This document shows positions 13,140-13,357 of a DNA stretch of 13,357 nucleotides, piece after piece. How positions within the stretch are numbered: position 1 is the first letter of the stretch; the number at the start of each line of letters is the position of its first letter. Origin of the DNA: a bacterium (GTDB taxonomy: Bacteria; UBA9089; UBA9088). The stretch spans positions 1-13,357 of the forward strand of contig DNCM01000048.1 of NCBI GenBank assembly GCA_003498085.1, in the 5' to 3' direction. Both the position numbers and the translations under genes were made by a program. The notes below the pieces were generated by a model, which ran no database searches, was not told the origin of the DNA, and worked only from the letters and a program-made list of their open reading frames with translations.

Positions 13140-13357
13140 TGTACTCGGAAGGTACATCATAACCATCCTATAGAAAAGTTATTTTATCTTTTTGGTCTTA
13201 AGGCTTAAGATGGTAAAGATAGCAGAAGACAAAGGGATAAGTGAGGCAACAAGGCTTTATGAGACAACAAGGAATACTATTAGGAAATGGCTTAGAAGGT
13301 ATAGAAAGGAAGGATTAGAAGGTCTAAAGGATGAAAGTAAAGCACCTAAATTTATTC
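13140..13357 (+). mobile_element. IS481-like insertion sequence, left end (truncated by window edge)
   Basis: TGTACTCGGAAGGTACA (13140-13156) begins with TGT as IS481/IS3-type ends do, and forms a small stem TGTAC/GTACA. It lies 70 bases before a transposase start codon, a usual distance. The right end is outside the window, so the terminus call is provisional; the transposase identity is firmer. Confidence 0.55.
13210..13357 (+). CDS. IS481-like transposase, N-terminal helix-turn-helix (3'-truncated by window edge)
   Basis: 49 complete codons from ATG 13210, open to the window edge. Residues 3-30 form a helix-turn-helix (KGISEATRLYETTRNTIRKW), followed by RRYRKEGLEGLKDESKAP. This HTH plus the EGLEGLxDxS linker is the standard start of IS481-type (and related leucine-zipper/HTH-DDE) transposases. 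The DDE core is outside the window. AGG at 13201-13203 lies six bases before the ATG. The frame is open back to 13174, and a TTG at 13192 would extend the first helix (LVLRLKMVKIAED), so the true start may be slightly upstream. Confidence 0.8.
   Translation, partial: MVKIAEDKGISEATRLYETTRNTIRKWLRRYRKEGLEGLKDESKAPKFI

Noticed and set aside
1..13357. CRISPR array or defence system
   Set aside because: No regularly spaced identical repeats and no cas, nuclease or toxin-antitoxin motifs were seen. The regular repeats in 3346-6320 are protein-coding propeller blades.

Overview
This AT-rich window reads like chromosomal DNA from an uncultivated, probably anaerobic bacterium. The evidence is a bacterial lipoprotein-type signal peptide, sigma70-like promoters, a bacterial-type tRNA-Thr, an AmrS-type radical SAM gene, and an IS481-like insertion sequence. 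Large surface proteins built from carboxypeptidase-regulatory (CPD), PQQ-like and DUF11 domains are common in several candidate phyla. I cannot name the phylum from the sequence alone.

Layout. (1) 1-1130, minus: 3'-truncated clan GH-A glycoside hydrolase (GH53/GH5-like) with a PEGA/CPD-like tail. (2) 1131-1398: intergenic, with one copy of an 18-bp repeat, a possible 26-codon zinc-knuckle peptide and a promoter. (3) 1399-2274, plus: an archaemetzincin-type zinc protease with a lipoprotein-like leader. (4) 2297-2409, plus: tRNA-Thr(CGU) with a near-consensus extended promoter. (5) 2451-9032, minus: a 2193-residue exported protein joining a gingipain-type C25 cysteine protease to six CPD modules, an IPT/TIG-like domain, two PQQ-like beta-propellers, two Ig-like domains and a C-terminal DUF11. 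(6) 9168-10808, plus: a two-gene operon of a 5-formyl-THF cyclo-ligase-like protein and the radical SAM enzyme AmrS. (7) 10859-11695, plus: an aldo/keto reductase. (8) 11696-12926, minus: a cyclophilin-like protein fused to the first 18 codons of a lost metallo-beta-lactamase gene, then a nitroreductase, then an ArsA ATPase pseudogene with a frameshift and in-frame stops. (9) 12979-13357: the second copy of the 18-bp repeat, a GA-rich tract, and the 5' end of an IS481-like element running off the edge.

How it fits together. The left two thirds is dominated by exported polymer-processing functions: two proteases of different catalytic class, and a glycosidase whose own localisation is unclear. 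The right third holds cytosolic housekeeping or redox genes in a decaying neighbourhood with two gene remnants and an IS. The points most worth a second look are: the C25-propeller giant, including a CPD module spliced into the middle of a propeller; its A9T8 tract directly after the start codon; promoter -10 boxes placed so close to start codons that leaderless mRNAs are predicted; the exported archaemetzincin; and the two gene remnants (ArsA, metallo-beta-lactamase) beside the IS.
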